Assembly (NCBI RefSeq): GCF_003568845.1
Contig: NZ_CP030126.1
Location: forward strand, 1,763,001 to 1,827,000
DNA length: 64,000 nucleotides
From: Indioceanicola profundi
GTDB taxonomy: Bacteria > Pseudomonadota > Alphaproteobacteria > Azospirillales > Azospirillaceae
Direction: 5' to 3'
Of the stretch, positions 1 to 7,792 are shown in pieces. The notes below the pieces were generated by a model. The model was not told where the DNA came from. It did not search any database and saw only the letters and a program-made list of their open reading frames with translations. Position 1 is the stretch's first letter, and each line of letters starts with the position of its first letter. Position numbers and translations under genes: made by a program.

Positions 1-325
1 ACTTGCCGTCCCAGCCCATGACCCGGCTCTTCAGCCGGAACGGCTGGAAGGGCCGCAGTTCGCGGCGGTAGCGGATCATCATGCTGCCCAGCACCGGCGA
101 CCAGCGCCGCTTCCACATCAGCCGCCCCATGCCGGTGCGGATCAGCAGGTCCAGTCGGCCCAGATCCATCATCGACGGATAGCGGGCATTGGTCATGTGC
201 AGGTTCGGATCGCAATCCGTCGGCCATACCCGCAGCACCAGCTCCGACACCGCCAGCGGGTGCAGCCGCTTCCTGAACCACAGGGCGGCGAGGACGGTCT
301 TGAGCAGGCGGAGCAGGAGATTCAT
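1..325 (-). CDS. Acyl-CoA thioesterase-like protein (partial)
   Basis: The gene reads leftward off the window edge, so only the first 108 residues are present. After a hydrophobic start (MNLLLRLLKTVLAALWF) comes a hot-dog-fold thioesterase signature: a strand ending in WPTDCDPNLHMTNARY followed by MMDLGRLDLLIRTG. The D/N-x-H-M-x-N-x-R/K-Y pattern is typical of the 4-hydroxybenzoyl-CoA thioesterase/THEM6-like group. The expected role is hydrolysis of acyl-CoA or acyl-ACP thioesters; substrate unknown. It lies downstream of the beta-oxidation cluster but is separated from it by a terminator and a palindromic repeat, so it is probably transcribed separately. The ATG at 325 is the only plausible start. 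The C-terminus lies outside the window. Confidence 0.8.
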   Translation of the reverse strand, partial: MNLLLRLLKTVLAALWFRKRLHPLAVSELVLRVWPTDCDPNLHMTNARYPSMMDLGRLDLLIRTGMGRLMWKRRWSPVLGSMMIRYRRELRPFQPFRLKSRVMGWDGK

Positions 326-335
326 GGGGCCAAAC

Positions 336-425
336 GTAGGTCGCGAGGAGCGGAGCGCATCGCGACATTGCCGCAGGCATGGGGCGCGGTAAATGTCGCA
401 ATGCGCTTCGCTGCTTGCGACCTAC
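336..425. repeat. Imperfect inverted repeat, REP-like element
   Basis: Two 34-nt arms (336-369 and 392-425) are reverse complements with only 4 mismatches, separated by 22 nt. The arm ends are GTAGGTCGC and GCGACATT. This is a long intergenic palindrome between the thioesterase start and the fadE terminator, with the look of a dispersed extragenic palindrome rather than a terminator: no T-run follows. The transcript could form a long hairpin. Confidence 0.75.
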
Positions 426-435
426 GGGCCGGAAT

Positions 436-469
436 GAAAAAGGGCCCCGGCGTTTCCACCGGGGCCCTT
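436..469 (-). terminator. Rho-independent terminator of the fad cluster
   Basis: Read on the minus strand just past the fadE stop, a perfect GGGCCCCGG / CCGGGGCCC stem with an 8-nt loop is followed by a run of five T. It ends the leftward fad transcript. Confidence 0.85.
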
Positions 470-482
470 GCTGCCGTCAGCC

Positions 483-2276
483 TCAGAACTGGTCGGCGTC
501 CAGCGACATCAGGGTCTTGCCGCCGGCCATCAGGCTCTTGAATCGGGCATCCGCCTCGGGAAGCATCTTCTCCATGAAGAAGCGGGCGGTCTTGATCTTG
601 GCGTCGTAGAAGGACTGCTTGCCGTCCGAACCCTCCGCCATCTTCTCCTGAGCCACCTTCACCATCTTCAGCCACATCCAGCCCAGGCTGACCAGGCCGA
701 AGATGCGCAGATAGTCTGTGCTGGCCGCACCGGCCTCATCCGGGCGCGCCATGCCCTTCTGGGCGATGATGGCGGTGGCCTGCTGGAGCTTCCCGAACGC
801 CTTGGAGAGCGGGATCACGAACTCCATCAGGGCCGGGTTGGACATGCTGGATTCCAGCTCCGCCTGCATCGGGTGGAAGAAGCGGCGGAGCAGGCGGCCC
901 ATGTTCTGGGGCATCTTGCGGCCGACCAGATCCAGCGCCTGGATGCCGTTCGCCCCCTCATAGATCATGGCGATGCGGGCATCGCGGACGAACTGCTCCA
1001 TCCCCCATTCGCGGATGTAGCCGTGGCCGCCATAGACCTGCTGCATGTTGGTCGCGACCTCGTACCCCATGTCGGTGAAGTAGGCCTTCACCACCGGGGT
1101 CAGTAGGGCGACGAAATCCTCCGCCTCCTGCTGCACCTTCGGGTCGGGGTGACGCTCATACATGTCGATCAGCATGCCGACCCAGTAGCCGAGCGCGCGC
1201 CCACCCTCGACGAAGGCCTTGCCGGCCAGAAGGTTCTTGCGCACGTCCGGATGCACGATGATCGGATCGGCGGGTTTCTCCGGAGCCTTGGCGCCGCCGA
1301 GGGAGCGGCCCTGGAGCCGGTCCTTGGCGTAGGCGAGGCCGTTCTGATAGGCCACGGCCGCGATGCCCAGCCCCTGCATGCCGACGCCCAGGCGGGCGGC
1401 GTTCATCATGGTGAACATGGCGCGCATGCCCTTGTGGGGCTCACCCACCAGCCAGCCGGTGGCGTCGTCGAAGTTCATGACGCAGGTGGCGTTGGCCATG
1501 ATGCCCATCTTGTGCTCGATGGACCCGCACATGACGCCGTTGCGCTGGCCGGGCTCGTTGTTCTCGTCCGGTAGGAACTTCGGGACCAGGAACAGGCTGA
1601 TGCCCTTGGTGCCAGCAGGAGCATCTGGCAGCTTCGCCAGCACCAGATGGATGATGTTGCTGGTGAGGTCATGCTCACCGGCGGAGATGAAGATCTTGGT
1701 TCCGGTCACCTTGTAGCTGCCATCGCCGGCCGGGACGGCCTTGGTCTTGATCAGGCCGAGGTCGGTGCCGCAATGCGGCTCCGTCAGGCACATGGTGCCG
1801 GACCACTCGCCGGACGCCATCTTGGGCAGGTACTGGGCCTTCAGTTCCTCATTCGCATGGGTGTGGATGGCGTTCATCGCCCCCTGCGTCAGACCCGGAT
1901 ACATGGCGAACGCCATGTTGGCCGAGTTCATCAGCTCTTCCATCACGAAGGTCAGCGTGTGGGGAAGACCCTGGCCGCCATACTCCGGATCGAATGACAG
2001 GCCCTGCCAGCCACCCTCGACATACTTGTCGTAGGCTTCCTTGAAGCCCTTGGGCGTGCGCACGACGCCGTTCTCGTAGTGGCAGCCCTCCTCATGGCCG
2101 GAGCGGTTCAGCGGCTGCAGCTCGTTCTCGCAGAGCTTCGCCGCCTCCTCCAGCACCGCGGAGATGAGGTCGGGGCTGGCATCGCCCAAGCCAGGAAGCT
2201 GGGTCAAGGACTGGGCGTTCAGAACATCGTTGAGGACGAAACCGATGTCCTCGAGCGGGGCCTTGTAGACGGGCAT
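483..2276 (-). CDS. fadE: Acyl-CoA dehydrogenase (FadE/DmdC-like)
   Basis: FAD-dependent acyl-CoA dehydrogenase of 597 residues catalysing the first step of beta-oxidation (acyl-CoA to trans-2-enoyl-CoA). An N-terminal helical domain (about 80-160), a beta domain with TMCLTEPHCGTDLG near 161-174, a C-terminal helical domain with the presumed catalytic Glu440 in YEGANGIQ, and an extra C-terminal domain (about 465-597) identify the large subfamily that includes B. subtilis FadE and DMSP-pathway DmdC; its length is close to B. subtilis FadE (594). I chose ATG 2276 because AAAGGAACG precedes it at good spacing; an upstream in-frame ATG at 2315 adds 13 unlikely residues. It is last in the cluster, 283 bp after fadN, with a repeat in between. 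Exact chain-length or methylmercaptopropionyl specificity cannot be read from sequence. Confidence 0.9.
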   Translation of the reverse strand: MPVYKAPLEDIGFVLNDVLNAQSLTQLPGLGDASPDLISAVLEEAAKLCENELQPLNRSGHEEGCHYENGVVRTPKGFKEAYDKYVEGGWQGLSFDPEYGGQGLPHTLTFVMEELMNSANMAFAMYPGLTQGAMNAIHTHANEELKAQYLPKMASGEWSGTMCLTEPHCGTDLGLIKTKAVPAGDGSYKVTGTKIFISAGEHDLTSNIIHLVLAKLPDAPAGTKGISLFLVPKFLPDENNEPGQRNGVMCGSIEHKMGIMANATCVMNFDDATGWLVGEPHKGMRAMFTMMNAARLGVGMQGLGIAAVAYQNGLAYAKDRLQGRSLGGAKAPEKPADPIIVHPDVRKNLLAGKAFVEGGRALGYWVGMLIDMYERHPDPKVQQEAEDFVALLTPVVKAYFTDMGYEVATNMQQVYGGHGYIREWGMEQFVRDARIAMIYEGANGIQALDLVGRKMPQNMGRLLRRFFHPMQAELESSMSNPALMEFVIPLSKAFGKLQQATAIIAQKGMARPDEAGAASTDYLRIFGLVSLGWMWLKMVKVAQEKMAEGSDGKQSFYDAKIKTARFFMEKMLPEADARFKSLMAGGKTLMSLDADQF

Positions 2277-2427
2277 GGATCGTTCCTTTCTCGCATCCAT
2301 CCTCCCCTCCCCCACCGCGCCGGCACCGGCGTCCGCGGACCGATCCGGATTCGAAACGATGGGCGATGGGAGGCTTGTCGGGTTTCGATGAAGGGTTCGG
2401 CCTCACGGCCGGTACATACTCTTAATT

Positions 2428-2513
2428 ACCGTCATCCCGGCGAAAGCCGGGACCCAGAGCCACCAGAACCGCCCTTGGGACTCCTGGGTCCCGGCTTTCG
2501 CCGGGATGACGGT
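2428..2513. repeat. Perfect 30-bp inverted repeat (REP-like)
   Basis: Arms 2428-2457 and 2484-2513 are exact reverse complements, 26 nt apart. The core is CGTCATCCCGGCGAAAGCCG, a sequence type known as a dispersed intergenic palindrome in many proteobacterial genomes. Each arm also contains its own small hairpin (CCGGCgaaaGCCGG). It lies between fadN and fadE in the same transcription unit, where it could slow RNA decay or reduce downstream expression. Confidence 0.85.
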
Positions 2514-2523
2514 TGGAGAGAAT

Positions 2524-2553
2524 GGCGGGGCCGGAGATCACTCCGGCCCCGCC
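2524..2553 (-). terminator. Strong hairpin after fadN, no clear T-run
   Basis: A perfect 13-bp stem GGCGGGGCCGGAG / CTCCGGCCCCGCC with a 4-nt loop starts 7 nt past the fadN stop. On the minus strand it is followed by ATTCTCTCC rather than a T-run, so it may be an attenuator or 3' end-protecting hairpin rather than a full terminator. Confidence 0.5.
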
Positions 2554-2559
2554 TGAACC

Positions 2560-4902
2560 TCAGTTCCGCAGCGGCTTGCCCGTCTCGAGCATGTGCTCGA
2601 TGCGGTCGATGGTGCCGGGGGTCTTGACCAGCGCCATGAAGTGCTTGCGCTCCAGGGCGTAGAGCTCGTCCTCCGTCACCACCCGGGTGATGTCGGTCTC
2701 GTCGCCCGACAGCACGGACGCCACGGCCTTGGAGACCACCAGATCGTGCGGCGTCGCCTTGCCCTGCAGGGCGAAGCCTTCCACCGCCATCTCCAGCGCC
2801 ACCTTGGCGGTCGGGCCGGGCAGGCGGATTTCCACCGGCTCCGGCACCTTGTAATCCTTCGCCAGTTCCAGCGCCCGCGCCTTGGCGTCCGCGAGCAGCC
2901 GGTCCTTGTTGAAGGTGATGCCGTCCGTGGGCTTCAGGAACAGCAGCTCCTTGGCCTCGAAAGCGGATTTGGCGACCTTTGCGGTACTGATGGTCTCGAA
3001 GGCCTGGGCCACCGGCGGCATCGGTCCGCCGGGGCGCTTCTTGTTGACCGTGTGGCGGATCAGCAGCTCCTTGCACCCGCCCCAGCCCGGCAGCAGCCCG
3101 ACGCCGACCTCGACCAGGCCGATATAGCTCTCGGCATGGGCCTGGACGGCGCTGGAGTGCAGCAGGATCTCGCACCCGCCGCCCAGCGCCATGCCGGACG
3201 GTGCCGCGACGGTCGGGAACGGCGCGTATTTCAGCGCCTTGTAGGTCATCTGGCCTTCGGTGATGGACTGCTCCACCTGCGGCCAGAGGCCGATGTTCAG
3301 GGCGAACAGGGCCAAGCCCAGATTGGCGCCGACGGAGAAGTTGCTGGCTTCGTTATGCACGACCAGCGCCTTGTAGGGGCCGGACTTGCCGTCGCCGATG
3401 ATCTCCATCGCCTTGCGGATCATCGCCATGATGTCCGCGTCCAACGCGTTCATCTTGGAGGTGAACTCCAGGCACAGCACGCCGTCGCCGATATCCCAGA
3501 GGGAGGCGGAGCCGTTCTTCTGCACCGGCTTGGAGGCCCGCTTGATGTCCGAGAGCAGCAGCACGCCTTCCGCCCGCTCGACGTCGCGGTACTCGCCATC
3601 CGTGCCCAGGAACTGGAGCTTGCCGTTCTCCACCCGGTAGAAGGACCGGCCCGCGGCGAGCTTCAGCAGCTCCGGTACCCGCTTGCCCTCGGCCGCCAGC
3701 CGCTCGGCGAACCAGTCGGCGCCGAGCTGGTCGATCATCTCGAACGGGCCGAACTTCCAGGCGTAGCCGAGGCGCATGGCCTCATCCACCTCCACCACCG
3801 TATCTGCGATGGCGGGGACGAGGTCGGCGGCGTAGGTCAGGGCCTGGGACAGAACGCGCCAGGCATACTGGCCGCCCTTGTCCGGATGCGAGACCAGCGC
3901 CTTCAGGCCGCGGGCCCTGGCGGAGTCCAGCGACGGCTTCTCCGACGGGCGGTACTGGCCGGTCTTGAGGTCCAGCGCTTCCTTGGCGCGCTTGCCGTCC
4001 GGCAGCTTCTGCATGCGGTAGAAGCCGCCCTTGCCCTTGCGGCCGGTATAACCCTCCGCGATCAGCTTCTCGACGATCGGGTCCTGGCGCACGATGCGGC
4101 GGTAGTCGTCATCCGCCGGAAGGGTGGACAGCAGCGACTTGGAGATCAGCGGGCCGAGGTCCAGACCCACCAGATCGATCAGGCCGAACACGCCGGTCTT
4201 GGGCAGGCCCATCGGCTTGCCGGCGATGGCGTCCGCCTCCTCCACCGTCAGGCCGCCATCGGCGGCCTCGTTGGTGGCGGCCTGCATGAAGTAGGTGCCG
4301 ATGCGGTTGGCGATGAAGCCCGGCGTGTCCTTGCAGCGGACGACACCCTTACCCAGCGTCACGTCGCAGAACTGGGAGACGGTGTCGATCACCTCCTGCT
4401 TCGTGCGCTCGCCCTTCACCACCTCCAGCAGGCGCATGTAGCGCGGCGGGTTGAAGAAGTGGGTGATGCAGAAATCCTGGGCGAAACGGTCCGTCTGGCC
4501 TTCCAGCAGCACGTTCAACGGGATGGTTGAGGTGTTGGAGGAGACGATGGAACCGTCCTTCCGCACCTTCTCCAGCCGCTGGTAGAGGTCGTGCTTGATC
4601 TTCGGGTTTTCGAGCACGGCCTCGACGATCCAATCCACGTCGCCCAGCTTTTCGAGGTCGTCCTCGATATTGCCGGGAGTGACGAGGCTGGCGGCCTTCT
4701 TGTGCATGAAGGGGGCCGGATCGGTCTTCAGCATCTTTTCGATCGCCGTCTTGGCGATCACCGAGCGGTCACCGCCCTGCTCCTTCACCGCGTTCGGCAC
4801 GATGTCCAGCAGGTAGACGGGGATGCCGGCATTGGCGATGTGGGCGGCGATCCCGCTGCCCATAACGCCGGCGCCGATCACGGCGGCTTTCTTGATCTGC
4901 AT
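2560..4902 (-). CDS. 3-hydroxyacyl-CoA dehydrogenase / enoyl-CoA hydratase fusion (FadN-like)
   Basis: Bifunctional beta-oxidation enzyme of 780 residues that hydrates enoyl-CoA and oxidises 3-hydroxyacyl-CoA with NAD. The dehydrogenase half comes first: Rossmann motif GAGVMGSG at 10-17, SSNTST at 121-126 and catalytic His148 in ITHFFNPP. A second C-terminal dehydrogenase domain covers about 330-430. The hydratase/crotonase half follows from about 465, with GGGCEILLHSSAVQA and GVGLLPGWGG. This order is the reverse of E. coli FadB/FadJ and matches the B. subtilis FadN type (789 aa). It lies 24 bp downstream of the thiolase gene, consistent with co-transcription. ATG 4902 has GGGAGAAGACCC upstream. 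Automatic annotation may call it fadJ or fadB. Confidence 0.92.
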   Translation of the reverse strand: MQIKKAAVIGAGVMGSGIAAHIANAGIPVYLLDIVPNAVKEQGGDRSVIAKTAIEKMLKTDPAPFMHKKAASLVTPGNIEDDLEKLGDVDWIVEAVLENPKIKHDLYQRLEKVRKDGSIVSSNTSTIPLNVLLEGQTDRFAQDFCITHFFNPPRYMRLLEVVKGERTKQEVIDTVSQFCDVTLGKGVVRCKDTPGFIANRIGTYFMQAATNEAADGGLTVEEADAIAGKPMGLPKTGVFGLIDLVGLDLGPLISKSLLSTLPADDDYRRIVRQDPIVEKLIAEGYTGRKGKGGFYRMQKLPDGKRAKEALDLKTGQYRPSEKPSLDSARARGLKALVSHPDKGGQYAWRVLSQALTYAADLVPAIADTVVEVDEAMRLGYAWKFGPFEMIDQLGADWFAERLAAEGKRVPELLKLAAGRSFYRVENGKLQFLGTDGEYRDVERAEGVLLLSDIKRASKPVQKNGSASLWDIGDGVLCLEFTSKMNALDADIMAMIRKAMEIIGDGKSGPYKALVVHNEASNFSVGANLGLALFALNIGLWPQVEQSITEGQMTYKALKYAPFPTVAAPSGMALGGGCEILLHSSAVQAHAESYIGLVEVGVGLLPGWGGCKELLIRHTVNKKRPGGPMPPVAQAFETISTAKVAKSAFEAKELLFLKPTDGITFNKDRLLADAKARALELAKDYKVPEPVEIRLPGPTAKVALEMAVEGFALQGKATPHDLVVSKAVASVLSGDETDITRVVTEDELYALERKHFMALVKTPGTIDRIEHMLETGKPLRN

Positions 4903-4926
4903 GGGTCTTCTCCCGTTCCGCTTGGA

Positions 4927-6063
4927 TCAGACCGCTTCCAGGACCGTGGCGATGCCCTGGCCGCCGCCGATGCACTGGGTGGAGAGTGCCAGGCTCTTGC
5001 CCTCGCGCTGCAGCAGGGCGGCCGCCTTGCCGGTGATGCGGGCGCCGGTGGCCCCCAGCGGATGGCCCAGCGCAATGGCGCCGCCGTCGATGTTCACCTT
5101 GGACTGGTCGAAGCCCAGCTCACGGGCAACCGTCATGGACTGCACGGCGAAGGCCTCGTTGCTCTCGATGATGTCGAGGTCCTTCACCGTGATGCCGGCG
5201 CGCTCCAGCGCCTTCCTGGTGGCCGGCACCGGACCGTAGCCCATGATGGTCGGATCGCAGCCGGCAACCGCGATGGAACGGATCTTGGCAAGCGGCTTCA
5301 GCCCATGGGCGCGGGCGAAATCCTCCGAGCAGACCAGCGTGGCCGACGCGCCGTCGGTCAGCGGGCTGGAGGTGCCGGCGGTCACGGTGCCCTCGGCGTC
5401 GAAGGCGGGCTTCAGGGTGGAGAGACCCTCGGCCGTCGTCTCCGGACGGATGCAGCCATCCTGGCTCACCAGCTTGGAACCGGCCTGGATCGGGATGATC
5501 TCCGCCTCGAAGCGGCCCTCCTCGCGGGCCTTGGCGGCCTTGCGGTGGGACTCGGCGGCATAGGCCTCCTGGTCCGCGCGGGTGAACTGGTACTTGCGCG
5601 CCAGATTCTCCGCGGTGATGCCCATGGACATGTAGGCGCCGGGGTTGGACTGCACCAGACCCGGATTCGGCATCGGGTTGAAGCCCATCATCGGCACGCG
5701 GGTCATGCTCTCCACGCCGGCACAGATGAAGGCCTCACCGGCATTGAGCTGGATGGCGCCGGCGGCCATGTGGATAGACTGCATGGAGGAGCCGCAGAAG
5801 CGGTTCACCGTGGTGCCCGCCACCGACTGCGGCAGGCCGGCCAGCATGCCGATCAGCTTGGCGACGTTGAAGCCCTGCTCGCCTTCCGGGAAGGCGCAGC
5901 CGACGATCAGGTCCTCGATCTCCTTCGGGTCCACGCCGGTCTTCTCCAGCAGGCCCTTGACCACTGCGGCGGCCATGTCGTCCGGGCGGACCTTGGTCAG
6001 CTCGCCCTTGTTTGCCAGATGGAAGGGGGACCGGACATAACCGGCAATCACGACGTTCTTCAT
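4927..6063 (-). CDS. fadA: Acetyl-CoA C-acyltransferase (3-ketoacyl-CoA thiolase)
   Basis: Thiolase of 378 residues that splits 3-ketoacyl-CoA with CoA to give acetyl-CoA and a shortened acyl-CoA. The nucleophilic Cys90 lies in NRFCGSSMQ, the catalytic His334 in GGAIALGHPLGATG, and the second Cys364 in STQCIGGGQG near the C-terminus; all three are intact. It is first of the three enzyme genes after the MerR regulator (126 bp gap) and is followed by fadN after 24 bp. The order thiolase-FadN-FadE and protein sizes resemble the B. subtilis fadNAE set, with the thiolase moved to the front. Confidence 0.93.
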   Translation of the reverse strand: MKNVVIAGYVRSPFHLANKGELTKVRPDDMAAAVVKGLLEKTGVDPKEIEDLIVGCAFPEGEQGFNVAKLIGMLAGLPQSVAGTTVNRFCGSSMQSIHMAAGAIQLNAGEAFICAGVESMTRVPMMGFNPMPNPGLVQSNPGAYMSMGITAENLARKYQFTRADQEAYAAESHRKAAKAREEGRFEAEIIPIQAGSKLVSQDGCIRPETTAEGLSTLKPAFDAEGTVTAGTSSPLTDGASATLVCSEDFARAHGLKPLAKIRSIAVAGCDPTIMGYGPVPATRKALERAGITVKDLDIIESNEAFAVQSMTVARELGFDQSKVNIDGGAIALGHPLGATGARITGKAAALLQREGKSLALSTQCIGGGQGIATVLEAV

Positions 6064-6188
6064 CGCTCTGCGCTCCTCGCCTGGAGATTTCCCGGCCCGG
6101 GTTCAGCCCGCGGCGCCGGTGGTGGTTTCAGTCGGTATTGGTTGGAACTGGGATTTCCTATGCGGATCGTCAGTCCGGCGGCCGGGGA

Positions 6189-6599
6189 TCACTCCTCATC
6201 GGGCAGTGCTCCCTGACGCCGGAGATGGTCCACGATCTGGCGGTCGTTTTCCTTCAGCTCCGCCAAGGTCTGCTGCACATCGCGGAGCTGCTGTTCCAAT
6301 TGCGTGATGCGCTTGCGGCCCAGTACCAGGGCATAGCGCATCTGCTCGACCTGACGCCGTTCCGGGTCGTAAAGGTCGATGAATTCCTTGATCTCCTGGA
6401 CGGAGAAGCCGAGGCGCTTGCCCCGGCAGATCAGCTTGAGACGGGCGCGGTCCTTGCGGCTGTAGACACGGGACTGCCCCTGACGGGCCGGGGACAGCAG
6501 CCCCTCATCCTCATAGAACCGCAGGGTGCGGGGCGTGAGGCCGAATTCATCGGCAAGCTCACTGATCGTGTAGGTCCGTTCCCCGGTCGCCGTGGACAT
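6189..6599 (-). CDS. MerR-family transcriptional regulator of the fad cluster
   Basis: Regulator of 136 residues. The N-terminal winged helix-turn-helix (YTISELADEFGLTPRTLRFY, about 10-29, then the wing to about 50) is the MerR signature; the C-terminal half (about 85-125) is a coiled-coil dimerisation helix. There is no Cys-rich metal site, so a metal sensor is unlikely; acyl-CoA or a branched-chain catabolite would fit relatives such as LiuR that control acyl-CoA catabolism (inference). Start ATG 6599 has GGGAGGAAG at ideal spacing. It leads the leftward fad genes and has a palindromic operator over its own promoter, suggesting autoregulation. Confidence 0.88.
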   Translation of the reverse strand: MSTATGERTYTISELADEFGLTPRTLRFYEDEGLLSPARQGQSRVYSRKDRARLKLICRGKRLGFSVQEIKEFIDLYDPERRQVEQMRYALVLGRKRITQLEQQLRDVQQTLAELKENDRQIVDHLRRQGALPDEE

Positions 6600-6665
6600 T
6601 GGCGGCTTCCTCCCGTCGAGCATGACCATGCCTGCCCTGTCAGCCGGCCCTGCATGGAGCCTTGC

Positions 6666-6687
6666 CTTACGTTTACGTAAAGGTAAG
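6666..6687. promoter_or_regulatory. 22-bp palindromic operator, likely bound by the MerR-family regulator
   Basis: The sequence is a near-perfect palindrome with a single mismatched pair; its core is TTACGTTTACGTAA. It lies 67-88 bp upstream of the regulator start codon and overlaps the predicted -10 element, the usual arrangement for autorepression. It resembles LiuR-type sites from memory of that family; binding itself is inferred. Confidence 0.65.
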
Positions 6688-6708
6688 TGACCGGCGGCGC
6701 GCTGTCAA
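6680..6708 (-). promoter_or_regulatory. Predicted sigma-70 promoter of the merR-fad cluster
   Basis: On the minus strand TTGACA (6708-6703) and TACCTT (6685-6680) are separated by 17 bp. The -35 is consensus, the -10 weak, as expected of a regulated promoter. The -10 lies inside the palindromic operator. Confidence 0.55.
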
Positions 6709-6755
6709 CGGGTCGATGACCGCCCCGTCAAGCGCCCCCGAACCAGCGGCCCGGA

Positions 6756-7541
6756 TCAGGCAACCTTTCGCAAGGCGGTTCGGCCGTCCAGCCGGTCCAG
6801 TTCGGCCCGCAATGCCCGGTCCTGGGGAAGACGCTGACACATGGCGGAGAGAAGGGTCTTGGCATCCATTATCCGCTCCTGGCGCTCGAATACCCAGGCA
6901 AGGGCGATGGCGGCCTCCGCATGGGTGGGTTCGGCTGCCAGGATGCCGGCGAGCAGACGGCCCGCCTCCTCCAGCCGGTCGGAGGACAGCAGCAGGCCGG
7001 CGAGGTTGAATGCCGCTTCCATATGGCGGGGACGGATAGCCAGGACGTGGCGGAAGCAGAATTCCGCCTCCCCCGCATGACCCATCTGCCACAACGTCAT
7101 TCCAAGCCCGGCCTGCGCCTCCACCGACGAGGGGCGCAGGTCAAGGGCCGTACGGAAGCTCATCTCCGCCTCCAGCATGCGGCCCTGCTCAAGCATGGTC
7201 CGGCCCAGACCGATATGGGCTGCAGGACTGCGCGGATCTGCCCGCAGGGCGCTGCGGAACGCCTCCTCGGCGGCTTCCGCTTTCCCGCTGCCCAGAAGCA
7301 ACAGGCCCCGGCTGGTCGGATAATCCGCGCTGCCGGGATCGAGGTCGCCGGCCCGGGCAAAGAGCTGGATGGCCTCCTGCGGCTGGTCACGTCGCAATGC
7401 GATGATGCCCATCAGATGCACGGCCGCCGCATGCTCGGGGGAGGATTCCATGGCCATGCGGCAGCCCGATTCCGCCTCGTCCAACAGGCCGGCCTGGAGC
7501 TGCTGGCGGGAGAGGCTGAGGCATTCTTCCACATCGCACAT
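6756..7541 (-). CDS. Tetratricopeptide-repeat protein
   Basis: A protein of 261 residues made almost wholly of TPR units, seen as repeating helix pairs with A-x-x-L/G-x-x-x-x and P-x-x-A-x spacing (for example DPRSPAAHIGLGRTMLEQG and RPRHMEAAFNLAGLL). It has no signal peptide, membrane segment or fused catalytic domain, so it should be a cytoplasmic scaffold; partner unknown. Start ATG 7541 is preceded by AGGGGATC; the frame is open to 7691 with another ATG at 7577, so the start is uncertain. The gene stands alone between the parC terminator region and the merR promoter. Confidence 0.8.
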   Translation of the reverse strand: MCDVEECLSLSRQQLQAGLLDEAESGCRMAMESSPEHAAAVHLMGIIALRRDQPQEAIQLFARAGDLDPGSADYPTSRGLLLLGSGKAEAAEEAFRSALRADPRSPAAHIGLGRTMLEQGRMLEAEMSFRTALDLRPSSVEAQAGLGMTLWQMGHAGEAEFCFRHVLAIRPRHMEAAFNLAGLLLSSDRLEEAGRLLAGILAAEPTHAEAAIALAWVFERQERIMDAKTLLSAMCQRLPQDRALRAELDRLDGRTALRKVA

Positions 7542-7719
7542 CGTTCTGATCCCCTGCTGACCGACTTCTGCCGGCATCGGGAACTCAGCAATGGGCGTGC
7601 CAGAAGTGGTACCTACCTGATCACAGGGATTACGGCCGTATGCGGCGCTATAGCAGGCATTTCCTGCCGGGCGAATCCGGTCGGGCGGCAAAGCTGGCCG
7701 GTACGCAGGTGGGGATCAA

Positions 7720-7754
7720 TGAAATGAAGCCCGGCATGGTGAACCATGCCGGGC
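7720..7754 (-). terminator. Terminator after parC
   Basis: A perfect 11-bp stem GCCCGGCATGG / CCATGCCGGGC with a TGAA/TTCA loop (7729-7754) lies 38 bp past the parC stop and is followed on the minus strand by TTCATTTCATT. The stem is strong but the T-tract is interrupted. Confidence 0.65.
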
Positions 7755-7792
7755 CTCGGAGAATGCGCAGGGCCTTGTTGCCGTGCCCGGAC

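Noticed and set aside
2593-4530. A 645-codon open frame antisense to fadN
   Set aside because: It is an effect of high GC third positions on the opposite strand; the composition is His/Gln/Arg/Ala/Gly-rich with no domain, and fadN is certain.
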